This document shows, piece after piece, positions 20,101 through 31,329 of a stretch of 64,000 nucleotides of DNA; the stretch's first letter is position 1, and each line of letters begins with the position of its first letter. The notes beneath the pieces were generated by a model, which searched no databases, had not been told where the DNA came from, and worked only from the letters and a program-made list of their open reading frames with translations. Position numbers and translations under genes: made by a program. Where the stretch lies: positions 6,202,746 through 6,266,745 of the forward strand of contig CM060857.1 in the NCBI GenBank assembly GCA_030737835.1, given 5' to 3'. This DNA comes from Acorus gramineus. Lineage: Eukaryota; Streptophyta; Magnoliopsida; Acorales; Acoraceae.

Positions 20101-23100
20101 AACTCCTGCATTCCTAGGTTCGCTAACGGTTCTCTTCAACTGGAAGCAAAGACATATATCAGCACCATATGCAAATCCCAGATAATTCAACCAGAAAACA
20201 GGTAGAATGCAGAGGAAAAAGTGTGAACGGACCATAAATTAAGTGGTTGATATATAATACAAAATGTATATCTAAAACCAAACAAATCTTCAAAAACACA
20301 CTTCATTCCAAAGACAAGACACGATCCAACTATCATTTCAAATAGCATATTAAGTTAAGCATTTAAGTTAGAGATTCCTAAAGTAGTTAAAATCCAAAGT
20401 TGGAGGCTTGTGTTGTTTTCTTTTACATTGAAGATCCAAAATCCTGGAGTCATTAAAACAATGAATCCTACATATCAGTTGATATTACAGATTTTGTACA
20501 ATGAACAAAATCTCATTAACGGATATACAAAATTATGAGCAATCCAATACTTGGGGAATAGTTAATCACAACTCCCTTAAGGCTCACAGGTGTCTATATG
20601 AATCTATTGTGCTGAAAAGCCATTGGAGATGATGATGCAATTGGCTCCCTTAAAGAAATGGATCATGATGAAGGACCAAAATGAAGCACAAGATGTTTAA
20701 CCAATATCTAGTGTGATCACCAGGAGAGAAAGTCTCCAACACAAACCATCAAAGCAGCATTGGACCAAAGTGTAGCATTAGTAGCTTATTTATAAGAGAA
20801 GGGGAATGTTTATGATGAAGGATAATATATTAATTTGCAGCAATATTGCAGATCCATGGCCCAGTTCTTACTTTCCTCTCTATATACAGTGGGAAAGAAT
20901 TGAGCATAAAACAACATAGCTTTTATATTAAAAATTTAGGATTGCCATTATGAATCCTTTTCATTCAACTCTACTAAGATCATGTGCTTTGAGATATCTA
21001 CAGTCATGTCCTTGCTTACCATCACCAACCAAATTTGTTTTGGTCTATCCCATGTCCTTGGAGCCCCTACAAGGCTACAACGATGACCACATTGCTCCTC
21101 TTAACAGGTGCATAAATCAAAATCATCTCAAATGTTTTTCTCTCATCTTATCTATTGGAGCAATTTGTACATTTCCACAAATTTTAAAATTTTATTATCC
21201 CATCCTTTGTTATCTCATCACTCATTCATGTCAACATTCATATCTCAGTTACACTGATTTTTCAAACATGTTTCTTAATTAGTTAATTATCCAAAACTCT
21301 TACCCATAAAGCATTGTCGTCCTTGTATATATCTTATAGATTTCCCTTCAGTTTCATGGGTATTTTCAGCACTTATCAATTTCAATGATCATGTTTTAAT
21401 CCTATGAATGAAAGATGGCTAGTTAAAATTGTGAATTGTGATTGAAAAAATTATTCACTAGGACCAAGTTTATTTCAAAACAGAGGTTGAATAGTCAAAT
21501 GTATTTAGAGAAATATTCACTTTCCCTAGCAACCATACCAGTGCCAAAGTACAAGTGAAGATATCTGAATCTTACCCTTGAAAAAGCAGTTGTAAGATCA
21601 TCGACATCAGATAGAGAGCCTAAACCTTCACCCTGCAAATGCAAAAATTTTGCATCTTAAAAAACCATGGGTCATATCCATAACAAATTTTGAATCAAAC
21701 ACTTCAAGCACAACTCAGAAATATCTGATACACATAACACATATATGTAAACATCAATAAATAAGAACTTGATAACCTGAAAAATGAATGAGAATGCCCA
21801 TTTAGGGGTAGCCACAGAGGATTCATCCAATCATCCATGGACAAGAAAGAGTGGTGGAAACCAAAAAAATGAAGATGCAATGGAAGTTGAAAATTAGAAT
21901 AATACATAATTCTATGGATACCTCGCAACCTAACAAATGTACAGAAGATCCAAAAAAATTGAGAAGCAAATGGAAACTGGATAGGACAAATGACACCCAT
22001 ATCATGGTAATGGTAAATCTTGTTATTATTAATGACAGATACAGTACAGATGCATGATACTTTAAAAAATGTAGTACACTTTATCAACCAATAACTGCAA
22101 ACAATATTCAGGGCATTTCAGCATAAATTACTTCCATTTTGTTGATGGAAATTTACATCATCAGAGTTCAAAATATAGGAATTGTCAACCTTTCTAACAA
22201 TTTGAAATTATCAATCCAGATCCAAAATTCTGCAAATCCCTTGTCTTTCTGAAATCAATCAAGTGCATTAACAGATATTGTATGCCTTCAAATACAGGCA
22301 ATTGGACAACAGAACAAACAAGGAAAAAAGAGTGCAATAACAAATGGACATGCTTGTACGAAATAATGTAAACTTACCAACCATATGAAGTATAAATATT
22401 TCATTTGGATAACTATCAAATGTATTAAAACACTACACTGCCCGCATGAATTCGCAAGTCTCAACTGCCTAATATTAGGAAATGCAAATAAATATCGTTC
22501 AACAGCGAATTAAAAATGAAAGGCCCCTCCGAAATTCAGCTCAATGCATAATAACCATTCGAGGTTAACTTTAAAAACCATTCCTCGCTGCACTTGCATG
22601 CATAGTGGAGATGCATTAAATATGCCAAATTTCCAATCAATTGGTATATTACAGAAAGGAGCTAAATTTATTTTTTTGGAACTGCTCTTCAGTTCACAAT
22701 TACAAAAGCTTCAAAAACTCGAACATGAAAATATCACTAAACATCCACGAAGAAGATTAATCTTCCAAATTCACAAAACATAACACACAAATGGAGCAAT
22801 CTTTTAATCATATTAAAAGAAAACAGAAGTTTATAAAAATAACCACCTCTTCTCGATCCCCAATGGAGGAATACCGGTATTCGTCATCAAAATCAACTAC
22901 AATTCCATTATCTCCGTCACCTTCCAGTCCTCCCAATTCTACTTCCTCCAAGCCATCCTTGCCAAAGAATGCATACTGGGTGGCATCAAAAAGCGCATTT
23001 TCTGACCAATCCAAGAACCCAAGTTCAGTTTACATAGAATAAAAAAAATCCCAACTGAACATACTTCAAACAAAACAACATAAGAAAACTAAACAAGCCA

Positions 23101-23672
23101 GTCTGAAAAGACGGAATTAAAAACTCCATAAAATCTGTAGTTCACTGTAAAACCTTCAATGAACATATTAAACTACTTAAAGCAGTAAATCAAGGATTAT
23201 AAAAAAAAAACAAACGGCAGAACATAAGACCCAGATAAATATATTCAACTCATAATAAAGCTTCTAAAGAAACTAAAAATTTAGAAGCTCATACCACCCG
23301 AAACACAATTACTTCCAAACAAATAAACATTTGCAACAATATCTTCCAGATCTCCTAAGCTACAGATACACATACAACAGTTAAACAAAACCCCACAATT
23401 CACAAACAAAACCCACCAAGAAAAACAACGGATGAACCCAAACTACCAAAAACAGATTCACAAAACCGAACCCAAACCCGATCAAACAGTGAACGAAAAC
23501 ACAAGATCCAAACAAGGATCCGAGCCGGTCCAGAACACAACAGACACAGATCCACATAGAGAAAGAGAGATAGCGACAAAAGGCGAAAGGAAACCCCACC
23601 TGAAAGACCCTCCGTCAAATCCTTCTCCGAAACCCCATCCCCGCCACCGCCACCGCCACTGAATCCATCCAT
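17172..23672 (-). CDS. PAT1: PAT1-family mRNA decapping activator (5 coding exons, 808 aa)
   Basis: Coding exons on the - strand: 23672-23600, 23001-22847, 21632-21576, 20139-20070, 19243-17172, all with GT...AG introns and consistent phase, giving 808 codons plus TGA. The start ATG at 23672 ([11 protein letters not shown]) is the first in frame. Residues ~26-38 are the conserved N-terminal [13 protein letters not shown] motif; ~96-118 hold [10 protein letters not shown]; a Pro/Gln-rich middle (~190-350) includes a QQQQQ stretch; [15 protein letters not shown] is at ~430 with [18 protein letters not shown] shortly after; the C-terminal third is helical (the Pat1-C fold), ending [15 protein letters not shown]. 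The family's length is close to 800 aa. Known role: it bridges the DCP1/DCP2 decapping complex and LSM1-7 on deadenylated mRNA in P-bodies; in Arabidopsis it is a MAPK substrate in immunity. Introns hold only AT-rich repeats. It appears intact. Confidence 0.95.
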
Positions 23673-23728
23673 CTCTGCCAACCCTAATGAGCACAGAATC
23701 CGTGACTACAAACACGGGGACGGGATGG

Positions 23729-23737
23729 AAACCCTAA
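23729..23737 (-). promoter_or_regulatory. Telo-box in the PAT1 5' leader/promoter
   Basis: AAACCCTAA (followed by CCCTAG) lies 57 bp upstream of the PAT1 start codon. Telo-boxes are common just upstream of plant genes for RNA metabolism and translation. Confidence 0.5.
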
Positions 23738-23759
23738 CCCTAGATTGAGGGGCTCATAA

Positions 23760-24417
23760 GTGTGATGTGCGTGAGATGAATGCGAGAGATTTTTGAAAAG
23801 TTTTTTCTCATCACACGCAAAATGAAAAGACAAAAATAAAAAATTTGAGGTTTTTTTTTGTGGGATTTTTTTTATATATTTTAATTATTATTATTTGTGC
23901 CTCTCGACGCGCACAAACATGGTGGGGGTGGGTTTGAGGATGTTATCGTCACACCCGCTCTCTTGCCGTCCACGCACTTTAAATGTGAACATATGGATCC
24001 AACTTTTTTTTTTGGGTGAGGGGGAAAATGCGTGTTTTTTTTTTTTTTTTTTTTTTTTCATCATGAAATAATTTGTTTTGATTATTTTCATTGAAAATAT
24101 ATATGATGTCAGAAAATAAAGATAGTGATGGATATAAGATATCAAAGAAGATATAGATTATAGATGAATAAAAAAGTTTATAAAATTTTAAAAGGTTAAA
24201 GACATAAATTTTACTCTTTTTTGTGGCAATGGGTATTATGATAGAGTGTTTAATACCACGACGTGTTTGGCATCAACTAAAGCTAGCTGTGGGTTTTGAC
24301 AATCGTTACCTCGTACACTGATGATTTATGGGTGGTTAGTCGGCAGTTGAATTGATAGGGGGATTGAAGTGTGAAAGCTAAAGTAATGCAATCTCTTGTT
24401 CTGATCGTCACATGGGC
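23760..24417. other. PAT1 upstream region; no gene
   Basis: AT-rich DNA with a run of about 23 T at 24036-24058. It carries the PAT1 promoter presumably, but I could not place a convincing TATA box. It ends at the GTTAT duplication of the retrotransposon. Confidence 0.5.
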
Positions 24418-24422
24418 GTTAT
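24418..24422. other. Target-site duplication (left), GTTAT
   Basis: The five bases immediately left of the TGTCACG border are repeated exactly at 35522-35526, right of the other LTR. Confidence 0.95.
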
Positions 24423-24805
24423 TGTCACGCCCCAGGCGTCCCCGAGACGTGGCAATAATAAATAAATAATATCAGCTATCAATACCTGAGGTCAATAAAG
24501 ACACCAACAACAATACACAAGGCTGCAAAGCAAGATAATGATAACTGACTGAAAAGCGGAAGCATAATATATAAACAATGTCTGTAATTCAAAAATATTA
24601 TTACAGACCCGAATACACAATCAATGTCCTGTGGAAGCCAAGTCTAGTCCAAAGAAAATACAACCTGTGCCACATGCACGATTTACAATATAACCACTGA
24701 CTCTAGGACTGCTGACAGCCTCGCACTCGCCATCCACTGGAAGAACGCTCCATCGCCCATGAGACCACGCCACAGGAAGCTCCAGCTCCACGCCCAACAC
24801 TGCCC

Positions 24806-26929
24806 CTGAAAAGAAACAGTATGCGAGGGGTGAGCTACAAGCTCAGTGAGTGGCTGGAAACCAATCACCATCTACAGGTAAATAAATAATCAGTTCCCTT
24901 CTTCAAGGGAAAACATGGGTAGAAACCCAAAGATCACTGGGTCACGCGGCGGCGCGACCAACCTCACCCTTACCCTCACTCCCGGAGGGAGGCTCTTGGG
25001 ACTTATGGGGAGAGACCATACCGTCAGTCGAAGAGACCCGGATTTACTGGTCCAGAGACCATGCCGTCGGTCGAAGAGACCCGGACTTACTAGTCTACTC
25101 AACACTACTAGATCATCTCCATCGAGATATCACCTTGGAAAAGGGACCATACCGTCGGTCATTAAGACCCGGGATTACTGGTCCGCACACTATTGGATCA
25201 TCTCTATCGAGATATCTACCCAACGATGTCCCTCAACATCGATCACGAGACCGGACCCAACAACTATAGGAACGGTCGAACTACGAACGGGTCACGAGGC
25301 GACGCGTCTTCGCCTCATCCACACCCTCACTCCTGAAAGGAGACATATTGGGACTTTGGGAAGAGACTTAGACAGCTCTACTCCCCTGGTCCACCGGTAG
25401 CCTCTCCCCGCTCCGTAGCTTACCTGTTACAGGATAGCCTGTCTAACGCCGGGGCTGTGCTACACGGATCAAATGAAGGGAGAACGATTCCACACTCGCG
25501 ACATCATTCGTTAACCCTCTTCCGGGTAGCCACTACCTGGCGTACTCCCACGATCAGTACCCCTCCGACTGCATCGGTGGTACCTACGGATGGGAGCCCT
25601 TTGTCAGGACAGCTACAACCCGGCCTCTTCAATTCGGACAATCATTGGGAGTAATCATTCCATGTTCGCAAGCGAACCCAATGGAAAACAATTACAACAC
25701 TGAAGGAGAGGAAAACGAGGGGGGGTGCCACACACTCGGTGAATAGCACCAACTATACAATTCGGTAGGTCGCTACATCGACGACCCACCACACCCTCAC
25801 CCTCACCCTCCAATGGGTGACATAGGATATTGGGACTAACAAGCTGATAATCATCCATACACAATCCTGTGGGTCGTCGCATCGCCGGCCCACCATACCC
25901 TCACCCTCACCTCTCAACAGGTGACCTAGGCTCTTGGGACTGACTAGGCTGTTGGTCACCCTTGGTCCACCGATAGTCTCTCCTCACTCCGTAGGTCGTT
26001 TGGCCACTCCCATGTTCAGCACAGTCCTTCTACCAAATCAGGAGGCGCCTACTAGTGGGAGCCCCTGCACGGGACAACCTGTCTAACGCTGAGGTAGTCT
26101 CTACACGGATCCAACGAAGGGAACAGAACAGCCTATCCATCGCATATGATCCACTCGGATCCGCTGACAACACATATCAACAACTCTAATGCCTTGAATT
26201 CTTCAGAATTCCACCATGGCGCATAACCAAGATGCGGGGAAACATATATTATAACAACAGGGTTATAATATTCTCTACAATGGCATGAATTCATCAGAAT
26301 TCCTCCAGGGCGCATAACTAAGATGCGGGGAAGCATATATTATAACAACAGGGTTATAATATTCTCTACAATGGCATGAATTCATCAGAATTCCTCCAGG
26401 GCGCATAACTAAGATGCGGGGAAACATATATTATAACAACAGGGTTATAATATTCTCTACAATGGCATGAATTCATCAGAATTCCTCCAGGGCGCATAAC
26501 TAAGATGCGGGGAAGCATATATCATAACCCCAAGGTTATAATATTCTCTAAGGCATGCTTACAACAATATAATAACATCATCCCATCATAATTTAAATAA
26601 ATTAAACTAAATGGGAGCATGCATAGGTTCAGGGCTAGGTGTCTAAACATGCATAGGCCGCTATACATGATATGGGGGTCCGCATCCCTAGCATACAAGG
26701 TCTAAGGTGGCATGGATACATCATATCGATCATGCATAGATCAAGGCTTTTTAAGTACATGACCCGGTGCCCAGGCATGTACGACCTCTATACACGATAC
26801 ATGGATGTATATCCCTAGCATGCAAAACATCTACATATTAATTAGGGGAACCCCTCGATGCGCGACGCGCGTCTACGCGGGTCGAGCGCATCCCTAGAGA
26901 GGGGGGGGGACTGGAATCAAACCACTCAC
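24806..26929 (-). other. Putative leader intron 2 (3' LTR)
   Basis: Donor GAAAG|GTGAGTGG (26930/26929) and acceptor TGTTTCTTTTCAG|GGGCAG (24806). The interval is 2124 nt and contains the four 91-92-bp repeats. Confidence 0.5.
26191..26560. repeat. Four tandem 91-92-bp units
   Basis: Units start at 26191, 26283, 26374 and 26465, each with GAATTC.TCAGAATTCC, GGCGCATAAC.AAGATGCGGGG and GGTTATAATATTCTCTA. The solo LTR at 842 has one unit (2476-2565), so the array grew in this lineage. The unit contains several short palindromes (GAATTC...GAATTC, ATTATAAC/GTTATAAT). Confidence 0.9.
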
Positions 26930-26968
26930 CTTTCGATCCGGGACCTCGCGCATCCCATCCGACGAGAT
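26930..26968 (-). other. Putative 39-nt mini-exon in LTR leader (3' LTR)
   Basis: CTACCTTGCAG precedes and GTGAGTGG follows. It differs from the copy at 2874-2912 at only a few bases, whereas neighbouring DNA is much more changed. Confidence 0.5.
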
Positions 26969-27787
26969 CTGCAAGGTAGGGGCATCGAACAGGGTGAGAA
27001 ACAACACAATTTACATAGAAAAATGATTAGAAATACCCAAAACTCGGATAAGCATGCATACGGGCTCGCACGCATGCGAGCACGCGCGTACGCACGCGAG
27101 TCCGAGTGCCCCGACACCTACCCGAACCTTCGGGCAGCCATAAGCATGGCCCCCCGCATGCGCACGCACGAATGCGCACGCACGCACACACCCCGGCATC
27201 ATCGGCGCACTGCCGCGCGCCTGCCCGCGCGCCTGCCCGCGCGCTCGCACGCATGCGCACGCTCGCGCGCGCCCACGCGCATCGCGCGTCCAGCCCGCGC
27301 CCCCCGGGCAGCACCCCGCGCACTGCCCCAGCACGCCCCAGCACGCCCCAGCACGCGCACGCACGCGCACGCACGCGCGCGCGCGCACTGGTCCCCAGCC
27401 CAGCGCCCAGGCGCCCTGCCCAGCGCCCTGCCCGCGCGCGCGCACGCTCGCGCGCACGCCCGCGCGCGCCCGCGCGCACCCGCGCTGGCACCCCCGCTCA
27501 CGCCTGCACCCGCGCGCACCCGCGCGCCCGCTCCGCGCGCACCCGCGCACTCGCGCGCACGCGCCCGCGCGCGCCTGCGCGCCCGACTGCGCCCGCCTGC
27601 GCCCGACTGCGCGCGCGCCCGCGCGCGCCCGCGCGCAAACGACGCCCAGACCGCGCCCAAGCCCTCTTAACCCCCTTTTAACCCCTTCTAACCCCTCCCA
27701 CACACCCCAACCTACCTAGCCACCATGCATGACCTTCCAATCAACCCCCCAAGCTAAGAAACCAAGAAAAGAAGGGGAGGAGCTCAC
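26969..27787 (-). other. Putative leader intron 1 (3' LTR)
   Basis: Donor TCCCAAG|GTGAGC and acceptor CTTGCAG; the 819-nt interval encloses the CG/CA tract. Confidence 0.5.
27060..27650. repeat. Alternating CG/CA low-complexity tract (3' LTR)
   Basis: About 590 bp of CGCGCGCCCG/CACGCGCACG-type sequence. All frames stay open over >450 bp on both strands; the Arg/Ala-rich translations are an artefact. The identical tract recurs at 33975-34565. Confidence 0.92.
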
Positions 27788-28119
27788 CTTGGGAGGGAAA
27801 ATAAAGGGGGATGCTCGGGGCCCTTCGCGCACCGAAACGCCGCCACCCGGAGCCACCACCACCACCACCTCCACTCAGCCTCCTCAGCCTCCTCTTCAGC
27901 CAAAACAGGGGGGGGGGAGCATGGAAAAGGGAGCTAGAGATAGAGGGGAACAAACAACATCAACACAAGAACCAACCTCTCTTCTTCCTTCACCTCATCC
28001 TTCACTTCATCTCTTTGGGAAAAATCATCAAACACTTGGGGGGCTTGAAGAGGTGAAAGAGAGAGCCTCAGATGAAGTCGTTGACGAGGGAGTGAGAGGG
28101 GGAGAGAGAGAGAGAGAGG

Positions 28120-28126
28120 TATTTAT
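28120..28126 (-). promoter_or_regulatory. TATA-like box of the A-family LTR
   Basis: GATAAATACC on the - strand, about 480 nt from the LTR border, followed by a CT repeat ((GA)n on the + strand, 28101-28118) as in other plant core promoters. The matching box in the 5' LTR is at 35035-35041. Confidence 0.5.
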
Positions 28127-28605
28127 CAAAAATATCAAGGAAATGACATCATAGACACCCCTTTCACTTGAAATTCTGCGCAAGCTTCACTGGAACAGCC
28201 ATAACTTCCTCGATATAGCTCCGAATGGCTCAATTCCAAAACCGATGGAAAGCTAAGAAGATTATCTACAACTTTCATGTTTATGATAAGAGCAAATAAC
28301 CTCTCCAGCTATTCTGAATTTAGAGCCAAACACAGAGCAGGGCTGCAGCCAGAATTTCCATCCCCGGGGTATACTTGGAAGAATACCCATAACTTTTACT
28401 ACAAGAATCCAGTTGATCTAATTCCACTTCCAAACGAAAGCTAACTCAAAACTGGACGTCTCATAATAAAATCAGAATTTAATCACTCCATCTTGGATTT
28501 TTACAAAATCAAATCCAAACGGCAAATTGGAAATACATAACTTAGGAAAAAATTTATGTACCCAAATTTCCAAACAGAGCGCTCCAAAATGACACAGGCA
28601 CAACA

Positions 28606-28619
28606 TCATCCCCCCCTTA
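28606..28619 (-). other. Polypurine tract
   Basis: On the - strand, AAGGGGGGGATGA lies directly against the TGTTGTG start of the 3' LTR, the expected place of the plus-strand primer. Confidence 0.85.
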
Positions 28620-28679
28620 GGAAATTTAGTCCTCGAAATTTAAGGAAACCCAAAAGGGAAGACCGAAAGTATCATGCTT

Positions 28680-29145
28680 AGACCTTTGCTCCCAAGTGGT
28701 CTTCGCACCGGACTGGCGCTACCAACACACTATAATCAAAGGAACGGTCTTAGCGTGGAGCCTCTTCTCATGCTGGTCTCTGACCTCGATCCACTGCTCC
28801 ATGAACGACAAATCCACTTCCTGGATGAGGCGGTCGAACAGACTGACGTGAGCAGGATCTTGGACATAACGCCTCGGTCAAGAGACAAAGGCGACGTCGT
28901 GGGCATAAGCCAGCGGTGGGGGAAAGGCTACATGACAAGCCACCTCCCCAATCCACTCAATGACGAGAAACAGTCCCATTAAAGAGCCAACTTAGCTTGT
29001 CCCGAACGTCAAAACGGAGGATGCCCTTAAACCAGGACACTTCCTTGCAATAATGGTCGCCAAACCCGAAGGTAAGCTTCTGGCGACGATGACCCGGGTA
29101 GCCCTTCTGTCGGTTCTGGGAGGTGCGGCTGCGCACACGAACCAA
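28680..29145 (-). pseudogene. Integrase C-terminus/chromodomain-end remnants of gypsy pol
   Basis: On the - strand, 29145-28957 contains RRQKLTFGFGDHYCKEVSWFKG and LRFDVRDKLS, the strand pattern of the gypsy integrase C-terminal domain (LxFxVGDxVxLxVSPxKGVxRFGxRGKLS). Further on (28956-28680, shifting frames) are the remains of the last stretch of pol, including a residual W-E-Q ending. Several stops and frameshifts interrupt it. Confidence 0.7.
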
Positions 29146-29173
29146 CCGGCCACCGCAAGGTCAAACAACTAAC

Positions 29174-29830
29174 TTATGGCCCCTCCAACTGGCGCTGCTC
29201 AACCGTCCCAACACAAGGGAGGTATAAAACTACGCCTGTAGAGTGCCTTCTACAAATCCATCTGGGTGCTCGAACGGGAGTCGCTTGCAGGCATACCCCA
29301 ACAAACGAGTAGTGCCTCACCCAACTGCCCTCATCATCGAGCACGCAGGCACATAGCATGTCCTCCAAGGTTTGAATCGTCCTCTTTGACTGGCTGTCCA
29401 TCGGCGATGAAACGCTGTACTTAAATGGAGGCTCGCGCCAAAGCCTGCGCCACAACCTCAAAGTAGCCCTCGCGTCTCAACCGAAAATAGCGCCGACTGG
29501 AGTGCCATGAAGACGAACAATCGCGAAGGTGAAAACCCACGTCGAGGCGTCCAGAGACTCAATCAGCCGTGTTAGGGAGGGAAACGTGGACTTAGTCAGT
29601 CGGTCGATGATCACCTAGACGGCGTCGTGACCCAAACGTGACATTAACGAGTCTGCAGCAATCCCTGATAACCCACTCCCGCGACCACTGAGGAATCTCC
29701 ATGGACTGACGCTTTCCACGCAACGATGATTTTCTCGAACTTTGCCTGAGGGCATGCCAACCTGGGGAAACAAGGTCACCCACATCACCTTTTCATCACA
29801 CCACAGCAATCTCTATGAAGGCTACCTCAA
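29174..29830 (-). pseudogene. Gypsy integrase core remnants
   Basis: On the - strand, 29809-29592 keeps the pattern of the integrase core start (PWRFLSGRGSGLSG ... GHDAV then DHRPTD), and 29461-29174 keeps SPMDSQSKRTIQTLEDMLCACVLD, the well-known integrase motif with the invariant glutamate position replaced (Q-S-K-R where Q-S/A-E-R is usual). Stops and frame changes are throughout. This part of pol is unable to function. Confidence 0.75.
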
Positions 29831-29889
29831 AGTAGTCCACAGAAGCCCAATAAAACTTTTGAGATCCACGAAGGCATCCAGCGCATTCG

Positions 29890-30154
29890 TTAACCCCGAT
29901 GGCAGTACTTAAAAACTCGTAGTGCCTGAACGGTCACGAAAGGCCATCTACGGGACGTCCAACTCTCGGATCTCCAACTTGCGGTACCCTTGTGCGAAGA
30001 TCGATCTAACAGCAGACACTCGCTCCCAGAGCTGGTCAAATAGATCATCGATTCGCGGCAAAGGTAATTGATCTTCAACCTCCACGGGGAGATCAAAACA
30101 ACACCACGAACAATTAAGTCCAAATTCTGCTCCTCGAGCATGGCTGGCGCTCAT
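29890..30154 (-). pseudogene. Gypsy reverse transcriptase remnant
   Basis: On the - strand, LPRIDDLFDQLWERVSAV and GYRKLEIRELDVP are seen, the first block of gypsy reverse transcriptase (PLPRIDDLxDxL...; SGYHQLxIxExDxPKTAF). The neighbouring catalytic FLVMPFGLTNAP block is only a faint trace and the YxDD box is gone: the sequence jumps within ~100 bp to integrase, so most of RT and RNase H are deleted. Confidence 0.75.
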
Positions 30155-31317
30155 GATGACACTTACACGCTAGGTAAGCCGCTCAACCGCACTTAATCCA
30201 CAAGACACGCAATAAGGGGTCGTCGAATCTCGACAATGCCTATGCGACGTCATCAATCTGATATGGCGGTTGAGTCCCATCACGAACGCTAGCATCGCGC
30301 CTCCTTAATTGCGACCAATGCGGGGCAAAACGCGACAGTATCCAAAACTGTGCTTCACATGCCACCAGAGATAGGTCGCTCATTTATAACCATTGGAACT
30401 CCGGCATCCTGCACTCCATGGGCAAATTCATCACGAGGAGTCCACACTCTCGACATCATTTAGCAGCACTCTCCCGGTGTGGCCCCTACCTGGTAGCCTC
30501 CCAAGCCCGCTATATCTGCCATATGGGCGCACCAACAAGCACAGCAGCTGAGAGCACCTCACAGGGCTCTGGCCTCAACCGGGCAGCTACAACGCACAAT
30601 GATCTATCGAAGCGACTCCAGATGCCACTATGAAACCCAGTCCATAGCGATCGCCCACTAAGCTGCAATAGGACGCACCCAATCCCGATCGTACGCGTCA
30701 CCACTCGCTACAGCACCTTCCAAGTGAGAGGGAAAAATCCACCATTAATTTGATGCTTCTAAGGTAGTCCTTGACTGGGAAAAGAAACCTTGGCAGGGCA
30801 CCATGAGGTCCCGATATAGGATACCCCGACAACCAAACAAGGAACACGGAGTACCCTAGCCCGGGTCTCAACGCTGACCCTGCAAGGCCCCTTAATCCGT
30901 AGTAGGAAGTCTAGAAGAAGACATCATCCCTTAATGAGCAACACGCCACATCCTCAACACTTTACACAAGCGCCGCACGCGAACTCCATGGTTACTAGCG
31001 ATACCGACGCACGGGAAAGAGCTCCATTATCGAGACGCAATCCATACCTTGGAAATTGCAACCAATTCATCACCATCACACTACTGGGCAGGAAATCTCC
31101 TACCCCAGCCTTAATCCCACACAAGAGATCTAACAACTGACCCTACCCAGTCGACCCAGTCGACAACTTAAGGGTGGGTCCAGGGGGGTCACGTCCACGT
31201 CAACGGATGCGAGGAGGCATGTCAGCAACCTAAGATAACCTCTAACACAAGAGGACTCGGATGACAATCCTACGACTCATCATCTATACGACTAGACTTA
31301 GGCTCTGACAGGACCAG
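30155..31317 (-). other. 5' part of the internal region; decayed, no usable frame
   Basis: Between the primer site and the RT remnant I see no gag. 31136-30954 (- strand) has a weak resemblance to the retropepsin/MDWL region (VMVMNWLQFPRYGLRL), which I would not rely on. 30430-30520 and 30785-30900 are fragments of A-family LTR sequence. Confidence 0.45.
30785..30900 (-). repeat. Captured LTR fragment (A-family subtype of the 5649 copy)
   Basis: The reverse complement carries GTTAGGGTACTCCGTGTTCC-type sequence and TTGTTTGGTTGTCGGGGTATCC, the unit repeated at 7835-8140 in the solo LTR at 5649. The element's own LTRs lack this block. Confidence 0.8.
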
Positions 31318-31329
31318 GCTCTGATACCA
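31318..31329 (-). other. Primer-binding site, complementary to tRNA-iMet
   Basis: TGGTATCAGAGC (continuing CTGG) on the - strand, 8 nt inside the 5' LTR border. This is the standard plant initiator-tRNA-Met primer site and fixes the element's direction. Confidence 0.9.

Larger units (their letters stand above)
24423..28605 (-). repeat. 3' LTR of the complete A-family element
   Basis: On the - strand it reads TGTTGTGCCTGTGTCATT ... CTGGGGCGTGACA. It has the same block order as the solo LTRs at 842 and 5649. The putative leader parts are a TATA-like box at 28126-28120, donor at 27788/27787, mini-exon 26968-26930, and final acceptor at 24806/24805. Confidence 0.95.

Noticed and set aside
20950-21282. 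110-codon frame inside PAT1 intron 3
   Set aside because: Opposite strand to the gene, no domain, low-complexity Ser/Cys/Leu-rich; probably an old unidentified repeat.
26191-26560. CRISPR-like regular repeat array
   Set aside because: The 91-92-bp units are directly adjacent with no spacers, inside a plant LTR.
30954-31136. Retropepsin domain in the young element's internal region
   Set aside because: Only a loose match around VMVMNWL; no D-T/S-G active site, so not called.
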